This document shows, piece after piece, positions 34,856 to 44,445 of a stretch of 64,000 nt of DNA; the first letter of the stretch is position 1, and each line of letters opens with the position of its first letter. This DNA is from Ignavibacteriales bacterium. GTDB taxonomy: Bacteria > Bacteroidota > Ignavibacteria > UBA10030. The notes below the pieces were generated by a model that was given only the letters and a program-made list of their open reading frames with translations, was not told where the DNA came from and made no database searches. The position numbers and the translations under genes were made by a program. The stretch lies in the NCBI GenBank assembly GCA_026390595.1, contig JAPLFQ010000005.1, positions 248,001-312,000 on the forward strand, in the 5' to 3' direction.

Positions 34856-36490
34856 ATGAAAACGAAGTTCTCAGTGTGGATTGTTGCCGCGGTGATGCTC
34901 GCGGGCATGTTGGTCGGATTCCAGGGAAGAAACCTTATCTCTGCGGACAACATGTACGAGCAGTTCAAGAAGTTCCAGGACATTCTCGTGCTGACGGACA
35001 AATACTATGTCGACCCCGTGGAAACACGCAAGCTGACCGAAGGCGCAATTACCGGTATGCTCGGACAGCTCGATCCGCATTCGGTGTATTTCCCGCCGAA
35101 AGCATTTGAAAAGGCGTCGGAGGAAATGCAGGGAAATTACCAGGGAGTCGGGTTATCGATCCGCGCACTGAATGATACGATTTTCGTTGTGGAACCCATG
35201 GGGGGAGGGCCGGCTGCGAAACTTGGAATTCTCTCGAACGACCGGATTATCCGGATTGGCGACAGTACGTCAATCGGCATCACATCCGATCAGGCGTCAA
35301 AACGTCTCCGCGGTCCAAAAGGGTCCAAAGTGAAAATTTCGATTGTTCGCCCGGGCGTGCCGGAGAACCTCGTGTATGAAATTACACGAGCGGAGATTTC
35401 CATCGTCAGCATCGATGTTGCCCTCATGATCAACAATGAAGTAGGGTATCTTGCCGTGAACAAGTTTTCCACGAAAACCAGCGAGGAAATGCAAACCGCC
35501 ATGCGTGACCTCCGCAGCAAGGGTATGAAGCGTCTCATCCTGGACCTCCGGTACAATCCCGGCGGCGTCATGGAAGAAGCGGTGAGGATGGCAGATCTGT
35601 TCCTCGATGCCGGCTCGAAGTCAAAGCCGCGGCAGATTGTGTATACCAAGGCCCGCGCCACAGAGCTGGAAGAGAGCTTTACCGCTACGAGCGGTCAGGA
35701 ATACGAACAACTGCCCCTCATTGTCTTGATCAATCATGCTTCCGCCAGCGCAAGTGAAATTGTCGCCGGCGCAATTCAGGACTGGGATCGCGGGCTCATC
35801 GTTGGTGAGACAAGTTTCGGCAAAGGATTGGTGCAGCGACAATGGGCTTTTGGCGACGGGTCGGCGTTTCGACTGACAATCGCCCGTTACTATACGCCGA
35901 CCGGCCGGCTCATCCAACGGTCATACACCGGGAAAGACAAATCAGAGTATGAGAGGGAAGCGTTCGACAGGGTTGAGCAGGAGGGAGACAACCTGGAGCA
36001 CAAGAAGGACGCGACGGCCAAAGCCGATTCAGGACGCCCCGTGTTTCACACGAACGCAGGGCGTGTGGTCTATGGCGGCGGGGGCATCTCACCCGACTAC
36101 ATTGTGAAGCCGCCAGCGGCAACGGAGTTCATGCAGAACCTCCAGCGGCGCGACGTCTTCTACCAGTTCATCACCACCTGGCTTGACACACGCGGACAGG
36201 CGTTGCGTTCCACGTACGGAGAAGATGTGCAGCGATTTGTCAAAACCTTTGTCGTCACAGACGAGATGCTGCAGGATTTCCGCACATTTGTTACCACGAA
36301 GGGGGTGAAGGTTGAGGAAAAGGATCTTCAAAAGGACATGCTCTTTGTCAAGGCGCGCTTGAGGGCGGAGGTTGCCCGGTCATTCTGGGGAAATATTGGC
36401 TCGTATCGCGTCATGCTTGAGGTCGATCCACAATTCCAGAAGGCAATAACCCTGCTGCCCGAAGCGGTGAAGTTCGCGAAACTGAATTAG
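34856..36490 (+). CDS. S41-family C-terminal processing protease (CtpA/Prc-like)
   Basis: A 544-residue periplasmic protease. The N-terminus has an uncleaved or signal-type hydrophobic segment (about residues 6-24). An S41 N-terminal region (about 33-92; LTDKYYVDPVETRKLTEGAI) is followed by a PDZ domain (about 93-170; GNYQGVGLSIR and VVEPMGGGPAAKLGI) and the protease core (about 190-385). The core has the nucleophile-bearing NHASASASEIVAGAIQD (Ser in 296-300) and the general-base Lys323 in VGETSFGKGLVQ. Such enzymes trim or degrade envelope proteins. A C-terminal extension of about 150 residues is present. The gene stands alone between terminators. Confidence 0.94.
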   Translation: MKTKFSVWIVAAVMLAGMLVGFQGRNLISADNMYEQFKKFQDILVLTDKYYVDPVETRKLTEGAITGMLGQLDPHSVYFPPKAFEKASEEMQGNYQGVGLSIRALNDTIFVVEPMGGGPAAKLGILSNDRIIRIGDSTSIGITSDQASKRLRGPKGSKVKISIVRPGVPENLVYEITRAEISIVSIDVALMINNEVGYLAVNKFSTKTSEEMQTAMRDLRSKGMKRLILDLRYNPGGVMEEAVRMADLFLDAGSKSKPRQIVYTKARATELEESFTATSGQEYEQLPLIVLINHASASASEIVAGAIQDWDRGLIVGETSFGKGLVQRQWAFGDGSAFRLTIARYYTPTGRLIQRSYTGKDKSEYEREAFDRVEQEGDNLEHKKDATAKADSGRPVFHTNAGRVVYGGGGISPDYIVKPPAATEFMQNLQRRDVFYQFITTWLDTRGQALRSTYGEDVQRFVKTFVVTDEMLQDFRTFVTTKGVKVEEKDLQKDMLFVKARLRAEVARSFWGNIGSYRVMLEVDPQFQKAITLLPEAVKFAKLN

Positions 36491-36910
36491 AGCGGGCGTT
36501 ACACCCAAGATGTTTCATCGTGGGGCTCATCGCCAGGCAGGCGATGGGCCCCCGCTCTTTTGTATACACGCCGAATCGGGATTGCGTGAAGAGAAGAGCT
36601 TCGCGCGATCACCTGCCTGAGTCAGCACCTGCAATCCCCCGGCTCGCCAACAAAGGCTTGACTTCATTCCAAGAGATGGCTACTTTCCTTCTGCAATCCT
36701 GCGCCGAGACACGGGCCCGCTCATAGAAACCGGGCATACAGGGATCAAGCTCACGTCCGAAAGGAAGAGACGCTTCGATCGGTTTCTACACCGGATGGTT
36801 GTGCGCTGTGCCTCTTCGGTATTCTGTGCACGTCTCTGCGCCCGACCAGCAATTTTTCCGTGTCCTTCTTTCTCCTCGATTCACTTCGTTCCATAGTATG
36901 TGAGGAAACC
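36491..36910 (+). other. 420-bp gap: terminator and upstream region of cassette A
   Basis: No supported gene. The left part holds a strong terminator (36522-36562). Further on, TAGAAACCG (36724-36732) and CGGTTTCTA (36780-36788) form a perfect 9-bp inverted repeat with a 47-bp spacer upstream of the TonB-dependent receptor; it could be a regulatory site or chance. GAGGAAACC precedes the next start codon. Confidence 0.5.
36522..36562 (+). terminator. Intrinsic terminator after the S41 protease gene
   Basis: A 13-bp stem (GGGGCTCATCGCC with GGCGATGGGCCCC, one T-G pair) around AGGCA, with outer pairing between GAGCGGG (from 36490) and CCCGCTC, followed by TTTTG. Confidence 0.88.
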
Positions 36911-39664
36911 ATGAAAAGGCTCCTTTGTCTCTTCCTTCTCGCGTCCCAGCTTGCGCTGGCCGGGACAACAGGAAAAATAGCCGGACGAGTTGTTGATGCT
37001 GCGACTCGCCAGCCCCTCCCTTCGGTTAATATCCAGATTGTGGGAACATCGTACGGTGCGGCGACCGACGTCGATGGAAATTACTTCATCATCAACGTCC
37101 CCGTGGGCACCTACACGCTTCGTGCGTCGATGATCGGATATACGGGGAAGACTGTCTCGAACGTGAAAGTCATGCTCGACATGACAACGACAATAGACTT
37201 TCGCCTGGATGCTGCAGACGTCCAGTTGAACGAAGTCATCATTGTCGCAACCCGTCCCCCCATTCAACCCGATGTGACATCCACAAAACATACCATCGAA
37301 GAGGAAACGATCAACGCCTTGCCGGTGACCGATTTCCGGGAAATTGTCGGCATGCAGGCGGGCGTCAGTGGCAGCCATTTTCGCGGCGGCCGGTTCAACG
37401 AATCGCTCTTCCTTGTGGATGGCGTTGCAATCAAGAGCGCGGTGAATAGTTACAGCGGAACCACGACGGGGGGCTTCGCGATCGACATTCCCCAGCTAAG
37501 CGTATCGGAAATTCAGGTTTCGACCGGCGGATTTGAAGCCGAGTACGGAAACGCGCAGTCGGGTATTGTCAATACCATCACCAAGAGTTCGTCGAAGTTC
37601 GGCGCGAAACTGCGCGTTCGTACATCGGATTTTCCGTGGAGCAAAATCGAGTACCGCCCGAACGCGTATGGCAAGGGTCAAGCCGATTGGAAGAACTACG
37701 AGGCCTATGTCAGCGCACCGAGTGTTACGATCGGCAACGCAACGCTCTCGCTGACGGGATCCGCCGACATCGCGTTTCAGACCAGGGACATTCTGGCCCA
37801 TGAGGATTTCTATAACGAAGCGTATCAGACAAAACTGAGTTACAATAGCCCCGGCACAAGGGTGACGCTGAGCGGCCTGAAATCATGGTCCCTCGACAAT
37901 TCGTACTATCACCGGTATTCAAGATACGGTCCGTTGAGTGAAGGATATGAATTGGACAAGTACCAGCAACTTACAACGATATCGGGTGTCCAATATCTTC
38001 AACAATTTATATTCGTGCCCGATCCGCAGAACTACAAGAACGCAAAGGCACCGGAGTCTGCAAAGTACGATGCGACAGGACAAGTGTACACAAATGTCCA
38101 GAATTTCTACCAGTCAGGCATGCAGAACCACATTTCGTGGCCTGTCAAAAACAGTTACAACATCAGCCTCTCGCTGTCGCAGACAATCGACAATCACTCA
38201 TTCCTCGACGTCAAGTTGTCTCTTTTCACCTCCTGGTTCAACGAGGTCGTCCGCAACGCCAACGACCAGTTGAAAACCGGCAACCTGGGTGCGGACCTCA
38301 ATTGGGTGTACAATGGCACTTCTGCTGGTTATAAAGACAGGCAGTTCGAGGGAGGGTATTGGTATTACACAGGAGATGAGGGATGGTATCTGAATCAGGT
38401 TTCGCGCACAGCATCGATGCGCGTGGACTACTCCAATCAGCTCAATTCATCAAATCTTCTGAAGGGGGGCATGGAGTTCAACTGGAACAAGGGAGATGTC
38501 GAAAAGGTCACGTTTGAGTCTGTACTCGCACGCAAATTCGACGTCTGGGCACAGGACTTGTATGACGTCGCACTCTACGTCCAGGACAAGATCGAGGTAC
38601 GCGATGGTTTCATTCTGAACGCAGGACTCCGTTTCGATTACTACAACCCCAACGGTTTCGGCTCGGCGGTTCTGTATCCTCTGGACCCGACCGAGTTGGC
38701 CGACCCGGCCCGCCGTGCCAGCCTTACGTCCAGCGATAAGGTCGACCCTCGCTGGCAGGTAAGTCCCCGCATCGGCATTTCGCATCCGATTACGGAGCGC
38801 GACAAAATTCACTTCTATTATGGTCACTTCTTTCAGCGCCCCGACCTCCGCTTCCTGTATGAGAACATGAAGCTCGATTTCAGATACACCACGAACGTCG
38901 ATCTCGGAAACCCGAGGTTGAAGCCCGAAAAGACCGTGTCGTACGAAATAGGGTGGGAACACCTCTTCTCGGATTTCCTGAGACTGGACGTCACCGGATA
39001 TTTCAAAGACATCACAAACCAGATCGCTGCGGCCGACTACGATCTTCCGGGATCGGCTGAACCATTTCAGGCCTACGTCAATCTCGACTATGCCAACGTA
39101 CGCGGCATTGAATTCACGCTCGAGGCCGTCGGTGGCCGGGCTGTCGGCGGCATGGTCAACTACAGCTATTCGTTCGCCAACGGACGTTCTTCATCGGTCT
39201 ACCGCAGCAATGGAGAAATTGTTCCCCGGCGCCTGGATCCTCTCGATTGGGATCTCCGGCACAGGATCAATGCGAACATCTTCCTGCGCTCGACAGGAGC
39301 AATCGAGAGACTCATCGGGAATGCGGAACTCGACCTGGTACTGCTGGTGCGGTCGGGGTACCCGTACACCCGCAACACTCGTGACGTGTTCCCGCTGTTC
39401 GCCCTGCGCAACGATGGGCGTCTCACGTGGGCGAAGAACGTTGATATGAGATTCCGGAAATCGTTTACGGTCTCGAATCTCGAACTCTCGCTGCTCGTCG
39501 AGGCGCGGAATCTCTTCAATTGGACGAATGTCTCCTACATCGCGGGCGGTCGAGAAGGAATCGCCACGTACGAACAGACCGGGGATCCATCAGGCCCGTA
39601 CCATGATCCGCAAACCACGACGCGACCGCGAGCATATCGTCTCGGCTTTGAACTTCAGTTCTGA
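36911..39664 (+). CDS. TonB-dependent receptor with N-terminal regulatory-like domain (cassette A, gene 1)
   Basis: A 917-residue outer-membrane protein: signal peptide MKRLLCLFLLASQLALAG, carboxypeptidase-regulatory-like domain (about residues 22-100; GKIAGRVVDAATRQPLPSVN), a TonB plug (about 115-240; ALPVTDFREIVGMQAGVSGS, RGGRFNESLFLVDGVAI and GGFEAEYGNAQSGIVN), and a barrel ending YRLGFELQF. It is not a classical SusC: no SusD follows. Instead a T9SS-type secreted protein starts 8 bp after the stop and a PorV-like gene follows that. GAGGAAACC precedes the ATG; an upstream in-frame extension is rejected. Cassette B has the same order. The substrate is unknown. Confidence 0.92.
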   Translation: MKRLLCLFLLASQLALAGTTGKIAGRVVDAATRQPLPSVNIQIVGTSYGAATDVDGNYFIINVPVGTYTLRASMIGYTGKTVSNVKVMLDMTTTIDFRLDAADVQLNEVIIVATRPPIQPDVTSTKHTIEEETINALPVTDFREIVGMQAGVSGSHFRGGRFNESLFLVDGVAIKSAVNSYSGTTTGGFAIDIPQLSVSEIQVSTGGFEAEYGNAQSGIVNTITKSSSKFGAKLRVRTSDFPWSKIEYRPNAYGKGQADWKNYEAYVSAPSVTIGNATLSLTGSADIAFQTRDILAHEDFYNEAYQTKLSYNSPGTRVTLSGLKSWSLDNSYYHRYSRYGPLSEGYELDKYQQLTTISGVQYLQQFIFVPDPQNYKNAKAPESAKYDATGQVYTNVQNFYQSGMQNHISWPVKNSYNISLSLSQTIDNHSFLDVKLSLFTSWFNEVVRNANDQLKTGNLGADLNWVYNGTSAGYKDRQFEGGYWYYTGDEGWYLNQVSRTASMRVDYSNQLNSSNLLKGGMEFNWNKGDVEKVTFESVLARKFDVWAQDLYDVALYVQDKIEVRDGFILNAGLRFDYYNPNGFGSAVLYPLDPTELADPARRASLTSSDKVDPRWQVSPRIGISHPITERDKIHFYYGHFFQRPDLRFLYENMKLDFRYTTNVDLGNPRLKPEKTVSYEIGWEHLFSDFLRLDVTGYFKDITNQIAAADYDLPGSAEPFQAYVNLDYANVRGIEFTLEAVGGRAVGGMVNYSYSFANGRSSSVYRSNGEIVPRRLDPLDWDLRHRINANIFLRSTGAIERLIGNAELDLVLLVRSGYPYTRNTRDVFPLFALRNDGRLTWAKNVDMRFRKSFTVSNLELSLLVEARNLFNWTNVSYIAGGREGIATYEQTGDPSGPYHDPQTTTRPRAYRLGFELQF

Positions 39665-39672
39665 GGTGCACG

Positions 39673-41571
39673 ATGAAAAGACAACTCACCATACTTCTGT
39701 GTGTACTCTTCCTGGGGGCAACGGCAAGCGAAGCGCAGTACAAGCTTGTCCAGAAGCCAAAGAAAACCTTCGACCACAAGGTTGGCGCCCTCTGGAACAT
39801 GATTACCAACAACGGGTATTGGGGTAACACGTACGCCGAGCCGAACTTCGAGTGGCCCGGCGGGAGCGGCAACGTGTATGGATGGCGCACGTCCATCTGG
39901 ATCGGTGCCGTCATTGACACGATCGGTTACACATCCTATGGAGACGGCAACCATTTTGTGCCGCTTGATACCATTCAGGTGAAGCGTCGCGCGGATGGTT
40001 CGCTGTCTGCTGAGGATACGTATACCCGCTATACGGACGTAAATCCGCCCAGCCCGACCGGTGTCCACGTCAATCTCGGCGTTGAGGTCACCGAGCGTAC
40101 CTACGCATGGGATCAGTCATACAATGATGATTTCATCATCAGCGACTACTGGATAAAGAACATCGGCGACGACGTCAACAAGGACGGCACCATCGACGTC
40201 ACCAGAACTCTGAAGGGTGTCTATGTCGGTTTCAGAATGGACTGTGACGTATCCGGGTTCAATGGATCGAATACAGACGGCAACTACTGGGATCTCGACG
40301 ACCTTGCGGGCTACGACGCAGCAAACAAAACCGTGTATCTGTGGGATGGCGATAATCCGACGACCCCCGAAAACGATACCGGAAATCCCGATCCAGTCAC
40401 GGGGGTGCTGCGCTCGCCCGGGTATGTCGGCGTCAGGTTGATCCATGCGGACAGAGGCCATTTCGTCGGCACCTATACAGGCCAGCCAACGATGGGAACA
40501 CCATCGTACAGGTTCTTTGAGCCGACCACATCGCAGGCCATGTACGAGTTCATGAAAGGCTACGGCATCGCGCCGAACGCAACCGAGACAAAAGACTATC
40601 GGGCGATCATGGCGATCGGTCCGTTTACGATCCCCGCAGGCGACTCGATCCATATCGTGGTTGCGTGGACCCTCGGATATGGATTCGGCGGAATGGTCAA
40701 GAACTCGCAGGTTGCCCAGAATATGTTCGACGGCAACTATTCCAAAGCTCCGGCGGCACCGGATGAACCTCAGTATGTGATCCAGACAACAACGGACAAC
40801 GGCCAGAATTCCGTGGCGATCCAGTGGAAGAAAAATGCTGAAGCAAGCATAGACCCTCTGACAGCTGCGAAAGACTTCGCGGGATATGCCGTGTACAAGA
40901 CCGTGCGTCAGGACGCGGGAGGTAATCCTCTTTGGGACACGCTTGCAGTCTATGTCAAGAACAACGCTATCGACAAGAAGAAAGACTCGCTCTGGTTCGG
41001 ACGGCCCTTCGTGAAGAGCTGGCCGCCGGCGAGTGTTTTTGATGGAAAAGATACAGTGTACCAGATTCTCGATCGCGGAGTACTCAACGGCATGATTTAT
41101 ACATACGCCGTGACCGCATTCGATCAGGGCGATACGCTTCTGGGCATCGGGCGGCTAGAGAACAATATTGGCCGAGGCAGGCCGACGACGCGCGTCTATA
41201 TGGCAAACGCGCCTCCGAGGGCTAGCATGGACCGCATCAAGGTGGTCCCGAATCCGTTCATGGGCTCGAGCCGTTTCAACAATCCCAATCCGATCGAAAC
41301 AAATCCATGGGTGAACCGTTTGCGGTTCATCAATCTGCCGGCTGATGCGACGATCTCCATTTTCACACTCGCCGGAGATCTCGTACAGACAATTCACAGC
41401 AACGATATCGTCTATCAAAGCCGTGATGTCAGCATCACAGGCAACTTCACCGGTGTTGCGGAGTGGGATCTCACCACAAAGAACAATCAGGAAACCGTCA
41501 GCGGAGTGTATATCTATGTTGTCGAATCGTCGGCGGGGACTCACACCGGCAAATTTGTCATCATGCGCTAG
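39673..41571 (+). CDS. T9SS-type secreted protein with FN3-like and sorting domains (cassette A, gene 2)
   Basis: A 632-residue exported protein with signal peptide MKRQLTILLCVLFLGATASE. The body is unrecognised; a fibronectin-III-like module appears near residues 370-420 (SVAIQWKKNAEA, FAGYAVYKTVRQD). The C-terminal 90 residues look like a type A T9SS sorting domain: VVPNPFMGSSRF, then ATISIFTLAGDLVQTIHSND, then VSGVYIYVVES and a terminal Lys-Phe-Val-Ile-Met-Arg. It would be moved across the outer membrane by T9SS and kept at the surface. It is packed between a TonB-dependent receptor (8 bp) and a PorV-like barrel (9 bp), suggesting it is the receptor's surface partner in place of SusD. It resembles the cassette B protein in architecture. 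Confidence 0.82.
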   Translation: MKRQLTILLCVLFLGATASEAQYKLVQKPKKTFDHKVGALWNMITNNGYWGNTYAEPNFEWPGGSGNVYGWRTSIWIGAVIDTIGYTSYGDGNHFVPLDTIQVKRRADGSLSAEDTYTRYTDVNPPSPTGVHVNLGVEVTERTYAWDQSYNDDFIISDYWIKNIGDDVNKDGTIDVTRTLKGVYVGFRMDCDVSGFNGSNTDGNYWDLDDLAGYDAANKTVYLWDGDNPTTPENDTGNPDPVTGVLRSPGYVGVRLIHADRGHFVGTYTGQPTMGTPSYRFFEPTTSQAMYEFMKGYGIAPNATETKDYRAIMAIGPFTIPAGDSIHIVVAWTLGYGFGGMVKNSQVAQNMFDGNYSKAPAAPDEPQYVIQTTTDNGQNSVAIQWKKNAEASIDPLTAAKDFAGYAVYKTVRQDAGGNPLWDTLAVYVKNNAIDKKKDSLWFGRPFVKSWPPASVFDGKDTVYQILDRGVLNGMIYTYAVTAFDQGDTLLGIGRLENNIGRGRPTTRVYMANAPPRASMDRIKVVPNPFMGSSRFNNPNPIETNPWVNRLRFINLPADATISIFTLAGDLVQTIHSNDIVYQSRDVSITGNFTGVAEWDLTTKNNQETVSGVYIYVVESSAGTHTGKFVIMR

Positions 41572-41580
41572 GGGTGCCCT

Positions 41581-42543
41581 ATGAAAAAAATCATTCTGCT
41601 CACTCTCCTTGCCATCGTTCCCCTTGCCGCCCAGCAGTTTGGGCAGGTCGGCACCAGCGGCGCGCAACTGCTGAAGATCAATTTTGATCCCCGCGCCTCG
41701 GCGCTGGGCTACGCAGCTGCGTCTGTGGTGAACAATGCTTCGGCCCTCTATACGAACGTCGCCGGCATCGAAGGCATCCAGAAGGCCGACATGGCGTTCA
41801 CGTACGTGCCATGGTTCGCCGGGATTGACATGGTGTCCTTCGCCGCCGCCTACCGTCTTCAGGATATCGGTGTGGTGGGAGTACAATTGACCGGATTCAG
41901 CGCACAAGAGGAAATCACCACGATCGACTCGGAGAACGGCACAGGACAAACATTCTCGATTCAAAACACCGTTCTCGGTGTTTCGTTTGCCCGGCACATC
42001 ACCGACAAGCTCGTTATGGGTATGCAGGCGAAGCTGGTCCGTGAATCGTACTTTGATCATTCCACGTCCGGCCTTGCCTTCGATATCGGCAGCAGCTACG
42101 ACCTCGGCTTTCTCGGATCACATCTGGCCCTCACGCTTCAAAACTTCGGACCGGACCTCGACCCGTTGGAAGGCAACTACAATGACTACAGCGACAACAA
42201 CATTCAAAAGGGGTTTGCCCGGGTCCCGCTTCCCGTGACGTTTCGCGCATCATTCACGATGGAGCCGATTGTCTCGGAGGCATATCGCGTCCGGTTCATT
42301 GCCGACCTGATTCATCCCAACGACAACATTGAGCATTATTGCTTCGGCAGCGAAGTGCTGCTGTATGATTTCCTCGTCGTGCGCGGCGGCCTGAAGATGA
42401 ACTATGACAACGAGTCGTTTGCGGCAGGGGTGGGATTCAAAGGGGACAAGTTCCTCGGTCAGGATGTGCGGTTCGATTATTCGTATGAGAAGTTCAAAGT
42501 CCTTCCGTCGGTGCAGAAGCTCTCGATTGGGATTTCTTTCTAA
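41581..42543 (+). CDS. PorV/PorQ-family outer-membrane barrel (cassette A, gene 3)
   Basis: A 320-residue protein with signal peptide (MKKIILLTLLAIVPLAAQQ) and the PorV/PorQ opening: SGAQLLKINFDPRASALGYA followed by AALYTNVAG-like sequence (NASALYTNVAGIEG). The rest alternates as in a FadL-type barrel. PorV is the T9SS shuttle that carries cargo to the attachment complex, and PorQ is related. Its position directly after a T9SS-type cargo gene (9 bp, AGGGG ribosome binding site) suggests a dedicated partner for that cargo. It is not necessarily the housekeeping PorV, since a second copy lies in cassette B. A strong terminator follows. Confidence 0.88.
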   Translation: MKKIILLTLLAIVPLAAQQFGQVGTSGAQLLKINFDPRASALGYAAASVVNNASALYTNVAGIEGIQKADMAFTYVPWFAGIDMVSFAAAYRLQDIGVVGVQLTGFSAQEEITTIDSENGTGQTFSIQNTVLGVSFARHITDKLVMGMQAKLVRESYFDHSTSGLAFDIGSSYDLGFLGSHLALTLQNFGPDLDPLEGNYNDYSDNNIQKGFARVPLPVTFRASFTMEPIVSEAYRVRFIADLIHPNDNIEHYCFGSEVLLYDFLVVRGGLKMNYDNESFAAGVGFKGDKFLGQDVRFDYSYEKFKVLPSVQKLSIGISF

Positions 42544-42596
42544 GTGTTGACCGAGGCGCGGTGATCGAAGATAGAGGTGTGTGCACGTTGAAAACA

Positions 42597-42630
42597 CCCG
42601 GTGGGGCACAAGGCCCCATCGGGCTTTTTA
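42597..42630 (+). terminator. Intrinsic terminator after cassette A
   Basis: Arms CCCGGTGGGGC (42597-42607) and GCCCCATCGGG (42613-42623) form an 11-bp stem with one G-T pair around ACAAG, followed by CTTTTTA. It overlaps the 5' open part of the next reading frame. Confidence 0.88.
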
Positions 42631-42668
42631 TTGCCCCCCTTGCACGAGCGCGGCAACTCACTCTGGTA

Positions 42669-44306
42669 ATGTTAACAATTGTGAGCGCGTGCCAACTCCT
42701 CCAGGCAGGGGGGAGGACCATGCTTGGCACAGTGCGCGATCGTCATCGGGGTGCGCCCATCACATCGGCCGGCATCCAGGTCTTCGACCGGTCAGGAATT
42801 CTTCTGACGACAACCACCACGAACGCGCAGGGGCAATGGCAGGTCAGCATCCCGGCAACAGGAATCACCGGTCAGGGAGAATTGCCGCAGACGTTTTCTC
42901 TCGAGCAGAACTATCCCAATCCATTTAACCCTTCGACGAAGATTCCGTTTACCCTTGTGAAGTCCGGCAACGTCCGCATCACTGTGCACAATATTCTTGG
43001 ACAATTGGTTGATGCTCAAGAATACAGTCTCCAGCAGGGAAGCTATACGATCGATTGGAAAGCGAAGGGGAGCGCTGGAGTCCTTTTCTATTCTGTTGAG
43101 ATGGGGGGCGAGCGCCTGACGAAGAAAATGGTGCAGATCGATCGCGGCAACTCGGTCGGCCTTACCAACCTTTCTGTCATGTCCACCCGTATGTCGTATA
43201 GCGTCGCATCGGCGTTTGCGATCGATTCGTGCCGCATTGTCGCTTCGTCGATGGTCTACGAACCCGATACAGTCACGGTCGCGTTTGTCGATTCCGCCCG
43301 CGTTGATTTCGGGCTGGAAAGCGTCCACGACCGGGCGTTTGTCGTGGATCTGCATAATGACCTTATGGAGCTCATCGCTGGAAAGAACTTCGCATATCAG
43401 ATAGCGGACCGGCACACGGTTGTCCGTAACGGCGACCCTCAATCCGATATACCACGGTTTCGTGACGGCGGAGTGGATGCGCAGATATTTTCAATCTGGA
43501 TCTCACCCGATACAGCCGCGTCAAGGCACTACTCAACCGCAATGCGCTTTCTTGATACGCTCAAAGGCCAGGTGAGCCGGAACGCGAAGGATATAAAGCT
43601 GGTAACCAAAGCAGATTCCATCGACGCGCTCAACCGTCAGCAGAAAATTGCCGGCATTGTGGTTGTGGAGGGGGGGCACTGCCTTGAAGAGAAATTGGAT
43701 AACCTGATCGCTTTTTACAATGCGGGCGTGCGGGTGATGACGATTACGTGGAATAACAGTACATCGTGGGCTGTTTCTGCGAAGGATGCCGCCGGTGGGA
43801 CCAAAGGCGGGCTCAGTGAATTCGGAAAGCAAGTAATTCGGACGATGGATTCACTCGGGATAATTATCGATGTGTCGCACGTCGGGCCGCAGACGGTTAC
43901 CGATATTCTTGCAACCTCCACGAACCCGATCATAGCATCACATTCAGGGGCCGCTGCGTTGCGCAATCACTATCGTAATCTCACAGACGCGCAAATCCGG
44001 GCCGTCGCTCAACGCGGCGGGGTGATCGGTGTTGTGTTCTATCCGACGTTTCTTGTCTCTTCTGGAACCGCGAGGCTGGAAAACGTCCTGCAGCATATAG
44101 ATTACATTAGGAATCTCGTCGGCGTTGACTATGTAGCCTTAGGTTCAGACTTTGATGGAATTGAAACAACACCAATTGGCCTCGAAGACGTTACGAAGTT
44201 CCCCGCAATAACAGAAGCGCTTCTTCAAAGGGGATATTCCAAGCAGGATGTCCGGAAAATCCTTGGCGAGAATTTTATGCGCGTCTTCCGGGCAGTGTGC
44301 AAATAG
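42669..44306 (+). CDS. Secreted membrane dipeptidase-like enzyme (M19) with internal T9SS-type domain
   Basis: A protein of about 545 residues. In order: a hydrophobic lead with lipobox-like VSAC, a regulatory-like beta domain (about 18-68; TMLGTVRDRHRG), a T9SS type A sorting-type domain (about 76-158; LEQNYPNPFNPSTKIPF and NVRITVHNILGQLVDAQEYS), a short linker, and an M19 renal-dipeptidase domain (from about 221). The zinc residues are present: VVDLHND, Glu of VVEGGHCLEE, IDVSHVG, IIASHSG and GSDFDG. The sorting-type domain is internal, not C-terminal, which is odd. The start is uncertain: the frame is open to a GTG at 42561 (across the terminator), and ATG 42720 has the strongest ribosome binding site but would lose any signal peptide. 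Confidence 0.88.
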   Translation: MLTIVSACQLLQAGGRTMLGTVRDRHRGAPITSAGIQVFDRSGILLTTTTTNAQGQWQVSIPATGITGQGELPQTFSLEQNYPNPFNPSTKIPFTLVKSGNVRITVHNILGQLVDAQEYSLQQGSYTIDWKAKGSAGVLFYSVEMGGERLTKKMVQIDRGNSVGLTNLSVMSTRMSYSVASAFAIDSCRIVASSMVYEPDTVTVAFVDSARVDFGLESVHDRAFVVDLHNDLMELIAGKNFAYQIADRHTVVRNGDPQSDIPRFRDGGVDAQIFSIWISPDTAASRHYSTAMRFLDTLKGQVSRNAKDIKLVTKADSIDALNRQQKIAGIVVVEGGHCLEEKLDNLIAFYNAGVRVMTITWNNSTSWAVSAKDAAGGTKGGLSEFGKQVIRTMDSLGIIIDVSHVGPQTVTDILATSTNPIIASHSGAAALRNHYRNLTDAQIRAVAQRGGVIGVVFYPTFLVSSGTARLENVLQHIDYIRNLVGVDYVALGSDFDGIETTPIGLEDVTKFPAITEALLQRGYSKQDVRKILGENFMRVFRAVCK

Positions 44307-44338
44307 AAAAGGCAGACAAATCGCTGTCCGCCTTTTTT
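44307..44338 (+). terminator. Intrinsic terminator after the M19 dipeptidase gene
   Basis: AAAAGGC with GCCTTTT and GACA with TGTC, separated by one mismatch, around AATCGC, followed by a run of seven T. Confidence 0.8.
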
Positions 44339-44349
44339 TCTCAGGCTGC

Positions 44350-44374
44350 TGTCCGACAGTTGAACTGTCGGACA
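44350..44374. repeat. Perfect 25-bp palindrome between convergent genes
   Basis: TGTCCGACAGTT and AACTGTCGGACA (12-bp arms) around a single G. No T-run follows on either strand, so it is not a standard terminator. Confidence 0.8.
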
Positions 44375-44445
44375 TGAGTCACCTTCGACAGATAATCTGT
44401 GGAAGAACGACGGTTGCTGTTCTTCGCGCCTTTTGTCGACAGCGC

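Noticed and set aside
42660-42700. lac-operator-like stretch AATTGTGAGCGC
   Set aside because: A partial similarity in a coding or leader region; no LacI-type gene nearby and no full palindrome.
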